A DNA stretch of 64,000 nt from Bradyrhizobium sp. NDS-1 (GTDB lineage Bacteria > Pseudomonadota > Alphaproteobacteria > Rhizobiales > Xanthobacteraceae), in contig NZ_CP136628.1 of assembly GCF_032918005.1 (NCBI RefSeq), positions 3,209,501-3,273,500 on the forward strand, read 5' to 3'. Positions within the stretch are counted from its first letter, which is position 1. Each line of letters starts with the position of its first letter. This document shows positions 50,467-58,509 of the stretch, piece by piece. The translations under genes were made by a program, and so were the position numbers. The notes beneath the pieces are model-generated. The model made no database searches. It saw nothing but the letters and a program-made list of their open reading frames with translations, and had not been told where the DNA came from.

Positions 50467-50498
50467 TTGTATAAAGTTTCGCCTGTGATTGGATACAA
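50467..50498. promoter_or_regulatory. Operator-like inverted repeat TTGTAT-N20-ATACAA
   Basis: TTGTAT at 50467-50472 and ATACAA at 50493-50498, in the gap between the divergent PotA-like and GntR genes (50296-50558). The TTGTATA / ATACAA type is typical of GntR/FCD operators. The distance to the GntR start is 60 bp. Confidence 0.6.
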
Positions 50499-50558
50499 CT
50501 CGTCGACTAAATTCAAAAGCGAACGTCGATCGCGCCTCCAGACCCAACCGTCGAACTC

Positions 50559-51266
50559 ATGGCCGCCAAGCCCCGCCCCAAATCCGACGCGCCAGATGCG
50601 AGCGATCGCGTCAGCCGCATCCGGGAGGGTGTGACCGCGGCGATCCTCGAGCATCGCCTCCTGCCGGGCACGAAGCTCGGCGAGGATGAGATCGGCGAGA
50701 TCTACGGCGCGAGCCGCACGCTGGTTCGCGCTGCGCTCCAGCAACTCGCGCATGAGGGCATCGTCAACATCGAAAAGAACCGTGGGGCTTTCGTCGCTCG
50801 CCCCACGCCTGCGGACGCCCGCGAGGTGTTCGAGGCGCGGCGCCTGATCGAGCCCGCCATCGTCGACCATGCCTGTGAAGCGGTCTCGCCGGCCTGGCTC
50901 GATCGCCTCCAGGCGCATCTTGCCGAGGAGCGCGAGGCCGAGCTGCGCGGCGACGCGCGCGCCTCGGTTCGGCTCTCCGGCGAGTTTCACAGGCTCATTG
51001 CCGAGATGAGCGGCCACAGCATCTATCTCGGATTCCTGAAGGAGCTGATCGCGCGTTCCTCGCTGATCATCCTGCTCTACCGTCGTCACGACACGCCGGC
51101 CTGCGGCACCGACCACCACGCCGGTATCGTCGCCGCCATCCGCAAATGCGACAGAGAGGCCGCGCGCGCGCAGATGCTGTCGCATCTGGACGAGATCGAG
51201 GCCGAGCTGTTCCTGAAGGATCCGGTCGCCGACGAGCTGCGGCTCGCCGACGTGCTGGGGGCGTGA
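50559..51266 (+). CDS. GntR family transcriptional regulator (FCD type)
   Basis: A 235-residue regulator. The winged helix (about 20-80) has L-G-E-D-E-I-G-E-I-Y-G-A-S-R-T-L-V-R-A-A-L-Q-Q-L and the FCD domain (about 90-225) carries the metal/ligand histidines in F-H-R-L-I, D-H-H-A-G-I-V and Y-R-R-H-D-T. It probably senses a small carboxylate made from the transporter substrate and represses the divergent ABC operon. ATG 50559; Shine-Dalgarno weak. Confidence 0.93.
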   Translation: MAAKPRPKSDAPDASDRVSRIREGVTAAILEHRLLPGTKLGEDEIGEIYGASRTLVRAALQQLAHEGIVNIEKNRGAFVARPTPADAREVFEARRLIEPAIVDHACEAVSPAWLDRLQAHLAEEREAELRGDARASVRLSGEFHRLIAEMSGHSIYLGFLKELIARSSLIILLYRRHDTPACGTDHHAGIVAAIRKCDREAARAQMLSHLDEIEAELFLKDPVADELRLADVLGA

Positions 51267-51284
51267 GCGAGCCGCATTGGCGGC

Positions 51285-51494
51285 TTATGGCGACGAAGAT
51301 CGTTCGTTTCGTCTGAAGATCTTCAGCACCAGTAAACCGACGCCAAGCACCAGGAAGAGAACACCAAAGAAGGTCGTGCCGCCGGATTCGAAGGTCACGC
51401 CGAGGGCGGTCAGCAGGCATCCCAAGATGATTGCGAAGAGCCCGCCGAGCTTCTTGATCAGGAAGACATGTCCGTCACTTGCTTGTGCCACCAT
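51285..51494 (-). CDS. Small two-helix membrane protein
   Basis: A 69-residue protein with two helices (about 17-35 L-G-G-L-F-A-I-I-L-G-C-L-L-T-A and 42-60 F-F-G-V-L-F-L-V-L-G-V-G-L-L-V-L), then a basic tail. ATG 51494 is chosen over ATG 51506 because GAGG is 6 nt upstream. Unknown function; common in bradyrhizobia. Convergent with the GntR gene. Confidence 0.7.
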   Translation of the reverse strand: MVAQASDGHVFLIKKLGGLFAIILGCLLTALGVTFESGGTTFFGVLFLVLGVGLLVLKIFRRNERSSSP

Positions 51495-51628
51495 GTTACG
51501 CCTCATTCCTTATATGGAGCTGTTCTTCTCTCCTCCGCCCCATGATCCTTCCAGCTCCTGCACGATCGTACTCCAGCGCACACGCATTGCAATCTGGCGT
51601 TGATATCGTCTCCATCGTTGTCCAATTT

Positions 51629-51646
51629 TGAATCGAGTTCGATTCA
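51629..51646. promoter_or_regulatory. Palindrome TGAATCGA-GT-TCGATTCA
   Basis: Perfect 8-bp arms with a 2-bp centre in the 359-bp gap 51495-51853, about 208 bp upstream of the amidohydrolase ATG and 135 bp upstream of the membrane-protein ATG. A related TTGAATCGAATTC occurs at 56382-56394. No gene is recognised in the rest of the gap. Confidence 0.5.
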
Positions 51647-51853
51647 TGCGCGACAGTGAGACTTACGCATCTGCCGAAAATTCCCTGCTGCATTGCGCAC
51701 CCGCTGCATCTCTCATGGAGTGTATGGCAGAATTGCAAAATCTCCTTGAGGTTGCAAATTGACTTTCTCGAGTTTGCGGAATCAACTCGCCCCAGAGCGT
51801 CGAGTTCTAGAACGGAGCCGACATCAGTTGAATCCGTTCTGCGGAGTGGTGCC

Positions 51854-53380
51854 ATGGCGCGTGCTCTAGCTGGCGAACAAGAGACGGCCCGCGTCGCGAC
51901 CGGCCGTCGACCCGGCCCGGAAACCGTGGGGGTCAATGAGGCGCAGCGACGCTTCCAGTCACAGCGCGGCGAAAACAACTCGCAGGTCCGTTACGCGCCC
52001 GCCGCGCTTGGAGCGAGCTGCTCCTTGCACCGCGTGGCGCAACGCGCGCTCTTGCGGGCCGTGACAGTGCTTGGCCTTGCCTGCGTGATCCTGGGCGTGC
52101 CGTCACCGTCCTCGGCACAGCAGGACTCCGCCGTCCTGTTCCGCAACGTCCGGATCTTCGATGGCAAGGGTGGCTCGCTCTCCGCGCCGTCCAACGTCCT
52201 GGTCCGGAACAAGATCATCGAAAAGATCTCGACCGGCGACATCACCGCCTCCGCTCAAATGATCGACGGCGGCGGCCGCGTGCTGATGCCGGGCCTGATC
52301 GATGCGCATTGGCATGCGATGCTGGTGCGGCCCAGCCCGATGGCCGCGCTTGCGGGGGATATCGGTTACAACAATCTGCTCGCGGCCAGCGAAGCGACCG
52401 CGACGTTGATGCGCGGCTTCACCACCGTGCGCGACATGGGTGGGCCGAGCTTCGGCCTCAAGCAGGCCATCGACGAGGATCTCGTCGCCGGTCCCCGCAT
52501 CTATCCATCCGGCGCGATCATCACCGTCACCAGCGGTCATGGCGACTTCCGCCAGCTCTCCGACCTGCCGCGCACGATCGGCGGGATGCTCAGCCGCATG
52601 GAGCAGATCGGCGGCAGCATGGTCGCCGACAGTCCCGACGAGGTCCGGGTGCGCGCGCGCGAGCAGCTCATGCAGGGGGCTTCGCAGGTCAAGCTGACGG
52701 CGGGCGGCGGCGTCGCTTCGCCGTTCAGTCCGCTCGATGTCTCCACCTTCACCGAGCCCGAGCTGCGCTCCGCCGTCGAAGCTGCCGACAATTGGGGCAC
52801 TTATGTCGCGACCCACGCCTACACGCCGGTTGCGATCCAGCGCTCGATCGCAGCCGGCGTCAGATGCGTCGAGCACGGTCATCTCATGGACGAGGCGAGC
52901 GCGCGGCTGATGGCCGAGAAAGGGATCTGGCTGAGCACGCAGCCGTTTCTCGATCTCTCCGCTGCGGCGGCGCTCGGCCCCGCCGAACAGGACAAGATGC
53001 GGCAGGTGGTTACCGGCACCGACCGCGTCTATGCCTTGGCGAAAAAGTACGGCATCAAGACCGCGTTCGGAACCGACGTCCTGTTCTCGAAGACGCTGGC
53101 GGACAATCAGGGTGCGATGCTTGCCGCTTTGACGCGCTGGTACACGCCGGCCGAAGCGTTGGCCATGGCAACGTCGGCCAATGCGGAGCTGCTGAGCCTG
53201 TCGGGCGCGCGAAATCCCTACCCGGGCCGGCTCGGCGTGGTGGAGGAGGGCGCGCTCGCCGATCTCCTGCTGATCGACGGCAATCCGCTCGACACCATCA
53301 AGATCATCGAGGATCCCGCGAAGAATTTTGTGGTGATCATGAAGAACGGCCGGATCTACAAGAACACGCTGGCGCCCTGA
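51854..53380 (+). CDS. Secreted amidohydrolase family protein
   Basis: A metal-dependent hydrolase of the imidazolonepropionase/prolidase-like amidohydrolase group. Key motifs: D-A-H-W-H-A (metal His pair), A-G-G-G-V-A-S-P with K in Q-V-K-L-T-A-G-G-G (carbamylated Lys), V-A-T-H-A-Y-T and C-V-E-H-G-H, then F-G-T-D-V-L-F with the metal Asp. A signal peptide ends P-S-S-A-Q-Q about 90 residues after the ATG at 51854. The start is uncertain: ATG 51854 has GGAG in front but leaves a long pre-signal; GTG 52034 would place the signal at the N-terminus. The protein is probably exported and hydrolyses an amide or lactam. Confidence 0.85.
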   Translation: MARALAGEQETARVATGRRPGPETVGVNEAQRRFQSQRGENNSQVRYAPAALGASCSLHRVAQRALLRAVTVLGLACVILGVPSPSSAQQDSAVLFRNVRIFDGKGGSLSAPSNVLVRNKIIEKISTGDITASAQMIDGGGRVLMPGLIDAHWHAMLVRPSPMAALAGDIGYNNLLAASEATATLMRGFTTVRDMGGPSFGLKQAIDEDLVAGPRIYPSGAIITVTSGHGDFRQLSDLPRTIGGMLSRMEQIGGSMVADSPDEVRVRAREQLMQGASQVKLTAGGGVASPFSPLDVSTFTEPELRSAVEAADNWGTYVATHAYTPVAIQRSIAAGVRCVEHGHLMDEASARLMAEKGIWLSTQPFLDLSAAAALGPAEQDKMRQVVTGTDRVYALAKKYGIKTAFGTDVLFSKTLADNQGAMLAALTRWYTPAEALAMATSANAELLSLSGARNPYPGRLGVVEEGALADLLLIDGNPLDTIKIIEDPAKNFVVIMKNGRIYKNTLAP

Positions 53381-53747
53381 TGCGCGATCGCGCGCTCCGG
53401 TCCTGCGAAAGGCAAGCGCCTCCGGTCCGATTTGTTGGGAACCGGCGTTTGCGACGCTTCCGTTGCGATCTCCGGGATGGCGGGGCTGCATTCCCCCTGT
53501 CACAAACTCCGCCCTGTCGCCGGAGGTGACTTCCAAGCCTCTAGAAGAATGTTTCGACGAAGCTCGCGGTCATCCGGGTTTCGGGAGTTGCGCGATTCGC
53601 AATCAATTCGACCGCCTGCCGGACCAAATGCAATTTGATCCGTCGTGGCGCTGGATTGTGACAAACCCTCGTCAGGGCTGGGTGCGTCGATCACGCATCC
53701 GACCTACGACTGTCCTTTACACGCAGCTCCAGCTATATGCTGTCGCT

Positions 53748-53765
53748 CTGTCATTCAACTGTCAT
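53748..53765 (+). promoter_or_regulatory. Perfect Pho box (PhoB binding site)
   Basis: CTGTCAT-TCAA-CTGTCAT: two exact copies of the 7-bp PHO-box repeat with the standard 4-bp spacer. A weak AATGCT -10-like sequence begins 10 bp later (53775). It lies upstream of the GTG start of the CYTH-CHAD gene (53926) in the gap 53381-53925, which contains no other recognised feature. Confidence 0.8.
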
Positions 53766-53925
53766 GTTACCGAAAATGCTGAAGTCAGATGGAACACCGG
53801 CCCGCAAGCTCCCGGGCGCGCCGGATGGGAATCGTGCTCCAAAGGATGACAAGAGAACGCAAGTCGCCGCCGGCTTCCTGAGGCAAGTTGAGGACGGCGC
53901 GGAACCCGCGAACGTCGAGGGCGCT

Positions 53926-55521
53926 GTGAGTGATCAGACGCCATCGCAAGACGCGACACCCGCGCCAGCCCAGTCGGCCGCCGCCGCACGGCCCGCCGAT
54001 GAAATCGAGCTCAAGCTGATCGTCGATGCCGGTCGTATGGCGCATTTCAACGCCGCGCCTGTCATCGCGGCGCACGCGCGCAACAAGGGCTCGCGAAAGC
54101 ATCTCAAGTCGATCTATTACGACACGCCCGAACGCGCACTCCGGCGCAACGGCCTCAGCCTGCGCGTGCGCCAGAGCGGTGCGCGCTTCGTGCAGACCGT
54201 GAAGACCGAAATTGCCGACGATCCGCTGCGCCGTGGCGAGTGGGAGGCGAACGTGGCGTCGTTCGCGCCCGATCTCGCGCTGGCGATGCCCTTCATTCCG
54301 GAGAAGCTTCGCGGCTCTCTCGAAGCGCATCCGCTCGAAGCCGTCTTCACCGCCGACATCCATCGCCATGCGCGGATGATCGACCTGCCGACCGGCACGG
54401 TCGAAGTCGCGTTCGACCAGGGCGTGCTGACGGCCGGTGACCGCTCGATGCCGGTGAGCGAGATCGAGCTCGAACTCAAGAGCGGCAGCGCGAGCACCAT
54501 CTACGAGGTCGCCTTGCTCCTGGCGGAGCAGGGAGCGGTGAAGCCGTCGATCCGCAGCAAGTCGGCGCGCGGCTTCGACCTTGCGGCCGAGCTTGCGCCG
54601 GCGGCGCGTCGTCCGCGAAAACTTCGCCTCGATCCGTCGGTCACGCTTGACGAAGCCTTCGCGACGATCCTGCGCTCCTGCTTCCTTCATCTGCTGCAGT
54701 CGCGGCCGGCGGCCGAGGACGGCCGCAATCCGGAAGGCGTGCACCAGCTCCGCGTCTCGCTCCGCCGGCTGAGATCGGCGCTCGATCTGATGCAATCGGT
54801 CGGCGCGCTCAATGACCTCGATGCACTGCGCTCGGAAGCAAAATGGCTGGCGCAGGAATTGTCGGCTGCGCGCGACTGGGATGTCTTCCGCCTCGAGACC
54901 CTGCCGACGATCGCAAGGGCCTGTCCTTCGGTCGCCGGCTTCGATGCGCTCGATCGGGCCGCGGCCAAGCGCCAGTCCGAGGCCTATCGGAGGGCGCATC
55001 ATGCGCTCGACGATCGCCGCTGCGCTCTGTTCCTCATCGGCCTCGGTCACTGGATCGAGACGCGGGGATGGCGCAACGATGTTGCCGCCGAAGATCTCGG
55101 CCAGCTCGCCGAGCCCGCCGTCAATTTCGCACAGCGCATCCTGTCGGAGCAGCACGCCAAGGTGCTGAGGCGCGGCCGCCGCTTCAAATCGCTCACGACC
55201 CTGCAGTTGCACAGGGTTCGGCTCGCGACCAAGCGGCTGCGCTATCTCGGCGAATTCCTGCTGCCGCTGTATGAGGACCGCAAGTCCACGCGGCGCTTCT
55301 CGCGCCGGCTCGCTGGTCTGCAGGAGGAGCTCGGCGCCTTTAACGACATGGCGGTCACGGCCTCGCTGCTCGAGGGGCTCGATGTCGAGCCCGACAGCGC
55401 CATTGCCGCGGCGGCGATTGCCGGCTGGCAGGCGCGCGCATCCGTCGGCGTTCAGCCCGTCTTGCGAAGCACCTGGCGCGATTTCACCGGTGCGCGTGTG
55501 CCGTGGGCGTCTCAGGGCTGA
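53926..55521 (+). CDS. CYTH and CHAD domain protein, probable inorganic triphosphatase
   Basis: A 531-residue protein from GTG 53926, chosen because GAGG is 5 nt upstream and because the Pho box lies inside the longer upstream frame (an ATG at 53737 sits before the box). The CYTH domain (about 25-230) has the ExExK signature at Glu26-Glu28-Lys30, and K-T, R-G-E-W-E and E-I-E-L-E-L. The CHAD domain (about 245-520) is a helical bundle with H-Q-L-R-V-S-L-R-R-L-R and H-R-V-R-L-A-T-K-R-L-R-Y, the conserved His/Arg sets that bind polyphosphate. CYTH enzymes hydrolyse PPPi; CHAD proteins associate with polyP granules. Confidence 0.92.
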   Translation: MSDQTPSQDATPAPAQSAAAARPADEIELKLIVDAGRMAHFNAAPVIAAHARNKGSRKHLKSIYYDTPERALRRNGLSLRVRQSGARFVQTVKTEIADDPLRRGEWEANVASFAPDLALAMPFIPEKLRGSLEAHPLEAVFTADIHRHARMIDLPTGTVEVAFDQGVLTAGDRSMPVSEIELELKSGSASTIYEVALLLAEQGAVKPSIRSKSARGFDLAAELAPAARRPRKLRLDPSVTLDEAFATILRSCFLHLLQSRPAAEDGRNPEGVHQLRVSLRRLRSALDLMQSVGALNDLDALRSEAKWLAQELSAARDWDVFRLETLPTIARACPSVAGFDALDRAAAKRQSEAYRRAHHALDDRRCALFLIGLGHWIETRGWRNDVAAEDLGQLAEPAVNFAQRILSEQHAKVLRRGRRFKSLTTLQLHRVRLATKRLRYLGEFLLPLYEDRKSTRRFSRRLAGLQEELGAFNDMAVTASLLEGLDVEPDSAIAAAAIAGWQARASVGVQPVLRSTWRDFTGARVPWASQG

Positions 55522-55541
55522 TGGCGCATTCCAAAAAAGTT

Positions 55542-55571
55542 GCGGCCAGCCATTGGGGGATGGCTGGCCGC
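55542..55571. terminator. Bidirectional terminator hairpin
   Basis: GCGGCCAGCCAT pairs perfectly with ATGGCTGGCCGC around a T-G5 loop. On the minus strand it is followed by AACTTTTTTGG. It separates the convergent CYTH-CHAD and BTLCP genes and can end both. Confidence 0.88.
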
Positions 55572-55639
55572 GCGCGAACCGGTCTGGGACGGGGAGGGGT
55601 GGGGATGTGACCGGGCCGCGTAACTCCTTGTCTCGTTCC

Positions 55640-56263
55640 TTAATCTCTTGCGCTGGCGGTGGAGACCGCCGGCTTGGTATCGCCGAGCGAGACCCAGACG
55701 TTGGGATCGCTCTGCGACTGGCGCTTGACGAAGCGGTAGCCGGTCTCCGTCCAGGCAACGACGTTCTCGTTCTGATTGTCGAGAACGAACTCGCCCTTGT
55801 CGGTCTTCACCGTCAGCACCGCATGTCCTTCGCCCTTCTTGTCGCGCACGACGGTGATGAGCAGGGCCTGACGCGGCCATCCGGCATCGATCAGCATCTT
55901 GCGCTTCAACAGCACGTAGTCTTCACAGTCGCCGTAGCCGTCCGACGGCAGCGACCATTTCTCGATCACGCCCCAGTGCTCCTGGTCGGTCAAAGGCTTG
56001 ACGGTCTCGTTGACCCAGCGATTGACCTTGACGAGGTCGCGCCAAGCGGCCTGCGACATCACGATGTCGCGCGGCTGCGCCGGTGCGCCCTGGCACTGGG
56101 CGGTATTGTCCGCACAGAACTCGACCCAGCCGATCGGGGCACGCGTGGTGTCACCGAGGCTCGCGTAGAGCAGGCGGCCTTCGCCGGCCTGCGCCGTCGC
56201 GCCGATCCCGAAGAGCATGGCAGCCAGCGCCAGTCTCTTCCCCTGTCCCCTGAAATCAAACAT
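55640..56263 (-). CDS. Bacterial transglutaminase-like cysteine peptidase (BTLCP)
   Basis: A 207-residue periplasmic protein. A signal peptide covers about 1-26 (T-A-Q-A-G). The catalytic triad is Cys113 in G-D-C-E-D-Y, His147 in G-H-A-V-L and Asp162 in L-D-N, the BTLCP/LapG pattern. LapG-type enzymes cleave large surface adhesins; other BTLCPs are uncharacterised. No LapD-like partner is near, but a PilZ gene lies upstream on the same strand. Start ATG 56263. Confidence 0.9.
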   Translation of the reverse strand: MFDFRGQGKRLALAAMLFGIGATAQAGEGRLLYASLGDTTRAPIGWVEFCADNTAQCQGAPAQPRDIVMSQAAWRDLVKVNRWVNETVKPLTDQEHWGVIEKWSLPSDGYGDCEDYVLLKRKMLIDAGWPRQALLITVVRDKKGEGHAVLTVKTDKGEFVLDNQNENVVAWTETGYRFVKRQSQSDPNVWVSLGDTKPAVSTASARD

Positions 56264-56366
56264 TGCGGCCCCCGTTTCTTGTTGGGACCACATTTCGCAC
56301 GGAGCTTTTGAGTTGCCGCTAAGTCAGCCAAGTCAAGTCGAGACGAATACAAGTAAAAGGCGCGGC

Positions 56367-56433
56367 GAATTCGATCTATACTTGAATCGAATTCTCATAA
56401 AATTTGAAACAACCGCAATTGATTCAAATTTTA
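56367..56433. promoter_or_regulatory. Two AT-rich inverted repeats upstream of the BTLCP gene
   Basis: GAATTCGAT-N10-ATCGAATTC (56367-56394) and TAAAATTTGAA-N14-TTCAAATTTTA (56398-56433), perfect 9- and 11-bp arms. They stand in an AT-rich island in the gap 56264-56593, 104-170 bp upstream of the BTLCP ATG and outside the PilZ terminator. Neither is followed by a T-run like a terminator's. Confidence 0.55.
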
Positions 56434-56525
56434 TCTGTTAACGCGCAGACACTGGCGGAACGCCATTTCCACGCGCAAACGGGCCGCGCGTTAACCCGCG
56501 CAAGAGCCGTCGCCGCGCACGAAAA

Positions 56526-56554
56526 AGGCGGCGTCCGCATCGCGGAGGCCGCCT
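56526..56554 (-). terminator. Terminator after the PilZ gene
   Basis: AGGCGGC-GTCCGC pairs with GCGGAG-GCCGCCT around an ATC loop with one mismatch. On the minus strand a T-run (TTTTTCGTG) follows. It lies 40 bp past the PilZ stop. Confidence 0.8.
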
Positions 56555-56593
56555 CCAGGGCTGGAAATGCAGTGGTTTTGGCGTCGTAGCGCT

Positions 56594-57205
56594 TTACCGC
56601 GCGGTAACGCTCTCTTCGAGTGTCTCGATCGGCTGCGCGTGGACGAACTCCAGGGCGAAGCCGTCTTCGAGGTTTCGGACCACGCGGCCCTGCACCCGGC
56701 CGAGCAGAACCGTCGATTTCAGCGGCGGGCGGTTCTCGGCGGCGATGGCCGCGCCCGACAGGGAAAGGTCGATGATGCGGCAGGTCATCTTGGTGCCGTC
56801 CTCGAGCGTCAGCACTGCGATCGGGTTGCGCGGCACGATACGGTCGTGGCGGCGGTCCTCGGGCAGGTTGAGGATGTCGCGGTTGGCGAGCCAGGTCAGC
56901 TGTGCCGCGAGCTTGTCGCGCTTTCGGGGCGTCGCACCGATCGTCATGGCGAAGCCGTTGTCGATGATGCGGGTGATCTTGCCCTCGACCCGGCCGATAT
57001 GGTCGAGATAGGCGACCACGCGGTCGCCGACATTGCCGATGCCGGGAGCGAGCAGGGCGAGCCCGCCGGGCGACATGTTGATCACCTGGCAGGGGAATTC
57101 CCGGCGGTCGGGCAGCATGTAGCGGCCGAGCAGGTGCACTTTCACCCGCTGGAAGCGCCGTCGCTCCTCGGCGGCCGGAAGAAATTTTTTGTTCGCCAAC
57201 GCCAT
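56594..57205 (-). CDS. Two-domain PilZ protein
   Basis: A 203-residue cytosolic protein with two PilZ-like barrels. The first begins R-R-R-F-Q-R-V (the RxxxR motif, about 14-22) with N-M-S-P-G-G-L-A (D/N-x-S-x-x-G); the second has D-R-I-V-P-R-N and D-L-S-L-S-G-A-A-I. These bind cyclic di-GMP when both motifs are intact, as the second appears to be. It may act in motility, adhesion or polysaccharide control. The ATG at 57205 is used over an earlier ATG at 57259. A near-CtrA box lies upstream. Confidence 0.88.
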   Translation of the reverse strand: MALANKKFLPAAEERRRFQRVKVHLLGRYMLPDRREFPCQVINMSPGGLALLAPGIGNVGDRVVAYLDHIGRVEGKITRIIDNGFAMTIGATPRKRDKLAAQLTWLANRDILNLPEDRRHDRIVPRNPIAVLTLEDGTKMTCRIIDLSLSGAAIAAENRPPLKSTVLLGRVQGRVVRNLEDGFALEFVHAQPIETLEESVTAR

Positions 57206-57263
57206 TTCCAACACCCGACCCCCCGCCCGGGCGGAGTCCGGGACGACCCTAAGGTGCATAGGG

Positions 57264-57278
57264 TTAATGCCGCGTTAG
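57264..57278 (-). promoter_or_regulatory. Candidate CtrA box CTAA-N7-TTAACC upstream of PilZ gene
   Basis: On the minus strand CTAA-CGCGGCA-TTAACC matches the CtrA consensus at 7 of 8 core bases, 59 bp before the PilZ ATG. It overlaps the stop codon of the MFS gene upstream, which weakens the case. Confidence 0.4.
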
Positions 57279-58439
57279 GATCGGTTTGCGGCGGTAACGG
57301 AGGGACACGATGCGTTCGAAAAGCAACATCAGGGGCGGGCAGGCCAGCACCGTCAGTGCGCCGAGGTCGAACGCAACTGCGGCCGTGCCGGCCGACTTGG
57401 CGAGCCGGCCCGCTAGAGCCGGCCCCAACATCATCGCGGCATAAAAGAGGGTGTAGAACACGCCCATCCCGAGGGCGCGCGTCTCCGGCGCGAGGACGCG
57501 GGCGGCGAGGCTCATCATCGGGCCGGCCGGAAGCCCGCCGATTATGCCGATCAGGATCAGGATGATGATCACGGCGTCGGATCGGCTCAGCCAGGCCAGC
57601 AGGGCGGCCACGACGAGGCTGGCCGCGATCGTCAGAACAAAGGGCTTGCCGCGGTCGGCGAGGTAGCCACCGGTCGGTACCGAGATCACCGACAGCCACA
57701 TCACGACGCTGATCGCCGAGCCCGCCGCCGCGATGCTCCAGCCGCGCTCGGTCAGCAGCGTCGGCCCGAACGAGAAGATCATGGCAAAGGCGACATTATA
57801 GAGGCCCCAGATCATGCCCGCGACGATCACCGCCAGCAGGGCGGGAGCATCCGGCCAGCCGGAGGCGACAGCGCAGACCGTTACCGCCGGAGACGGCTGG
57901 TAGAACATGATCAGCGCAATTCCGATCGCGGTCAGCACACCCGCTGCGAGGAACACGGCGCCTGCGCCGTAAGCGGTGCCGATGGCCGGCAGCACCAGAA
58001 GCGAGATTCCAACGCCGACTGGCCAGGAATTGACGAAAATCGCCATCGCGGTCGCGATCTCCCTGCCGGCAAACCAGTCGGTGGCCATCTTGGTGAGTTG
58101 CACCGTAAGCAGCACGCCGCCGGCGCCTGAGACCAGGCGGCCGGCCATCTGCCAGCCCCAGATGCCGGTTGTGGCCATGACCAGGCTGCCGGCCGTCATC
58201 AGCAAGAGCGCCAGAATCGTCGTCGGCTTGTCGCCGAGAGCCCGGCCGATCGCGCCGCCTGGCAGTGCCAGCACGATGCCAGGCGTGAAATAGAGCCCGA
58301 TCAGGATCCCGATATCGGCAATCCCGACGCCAAAGCTATCTTGCAGCAGCGGCGCGACCGCGGCCACGCTCTGAAATTGAAATGCGATGGTGAGGCGCAC
58401 GACGAACAGGATTGCTAGAATGCCCCAGCGATTGCGCAA
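57264..58439 (-). CDS. MFS transporter
   Basis: A 391-residue transporter with about 12 helices, from TTG 58439 with GGAG 8 nt upstream; no ATG fits before the first helix. Motifs include P-G-G-A-I-G-R-A-L-G-D-K (loop 2-3), W-Q-M-A-G-R-L-V-S-G-A-G-G and Y-N-V-A-F-A-M. It resembles the CynX/nitrate-nitrite-like groups, with no clear substrate. It ends at 57264, close to the PilZ gene, and runs parallel with the second MFS gene upstream. Confidence 0.85.
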   Translation of the reverse strand: MRNRWGILAILFVVRLTIAFQFQSVAAVAPLLQDSFGVGIADIGILIGLYFTPGIVLALPGGAIGRALGDKPTTILALLLMTAGSLVMATTGIWGWQMAGRLVSGAGGVLLTVQLTKMATDWFAGREIATAMAIFVNSWPVGVGISLLVLPAIGTAYGAGAVFLAAGVLTAIGIALIMFYQPSPAVTVCAVASGWPDAPALLAVIVAGMIWGLYNVAFAMIFSFGPTLLTERGWSIAAAGSAISVVMWLSVISVPTGGYLADRGKPFVLTIAASLVVAALLAWLSRSDAVIIILILIGIIGGLPAGPMMSLAARVLAPETRALGMGVFYTLFYAAMMLGPALAGRLAKSAGTAAVAFDLGALTVLACPPLMLLFERIVSLRYRRKPILTRH

Positions 58440-58509
58440 CGTGTCGTCTCCCCGGCCGCCGCTGCAAGCGTGCGGCGGAGACAGGCGGGAGTCAACCGGG
58501 CTTGCTTCG

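Noticed and set aside
50437..50689. Short frames on the plus strand overlapping the GntR start
   Set aside because: They overlap the GntR gene in another frame and have no motif; the inverted repeat there suggests regulatory DNA.
53737..53925. A start for the CYTH-CHAD protein at ATG 53737
   Set aside because: A perfect Pho box lies just after it, so transcription should begin downstream; the extra residues are not part of either domain.
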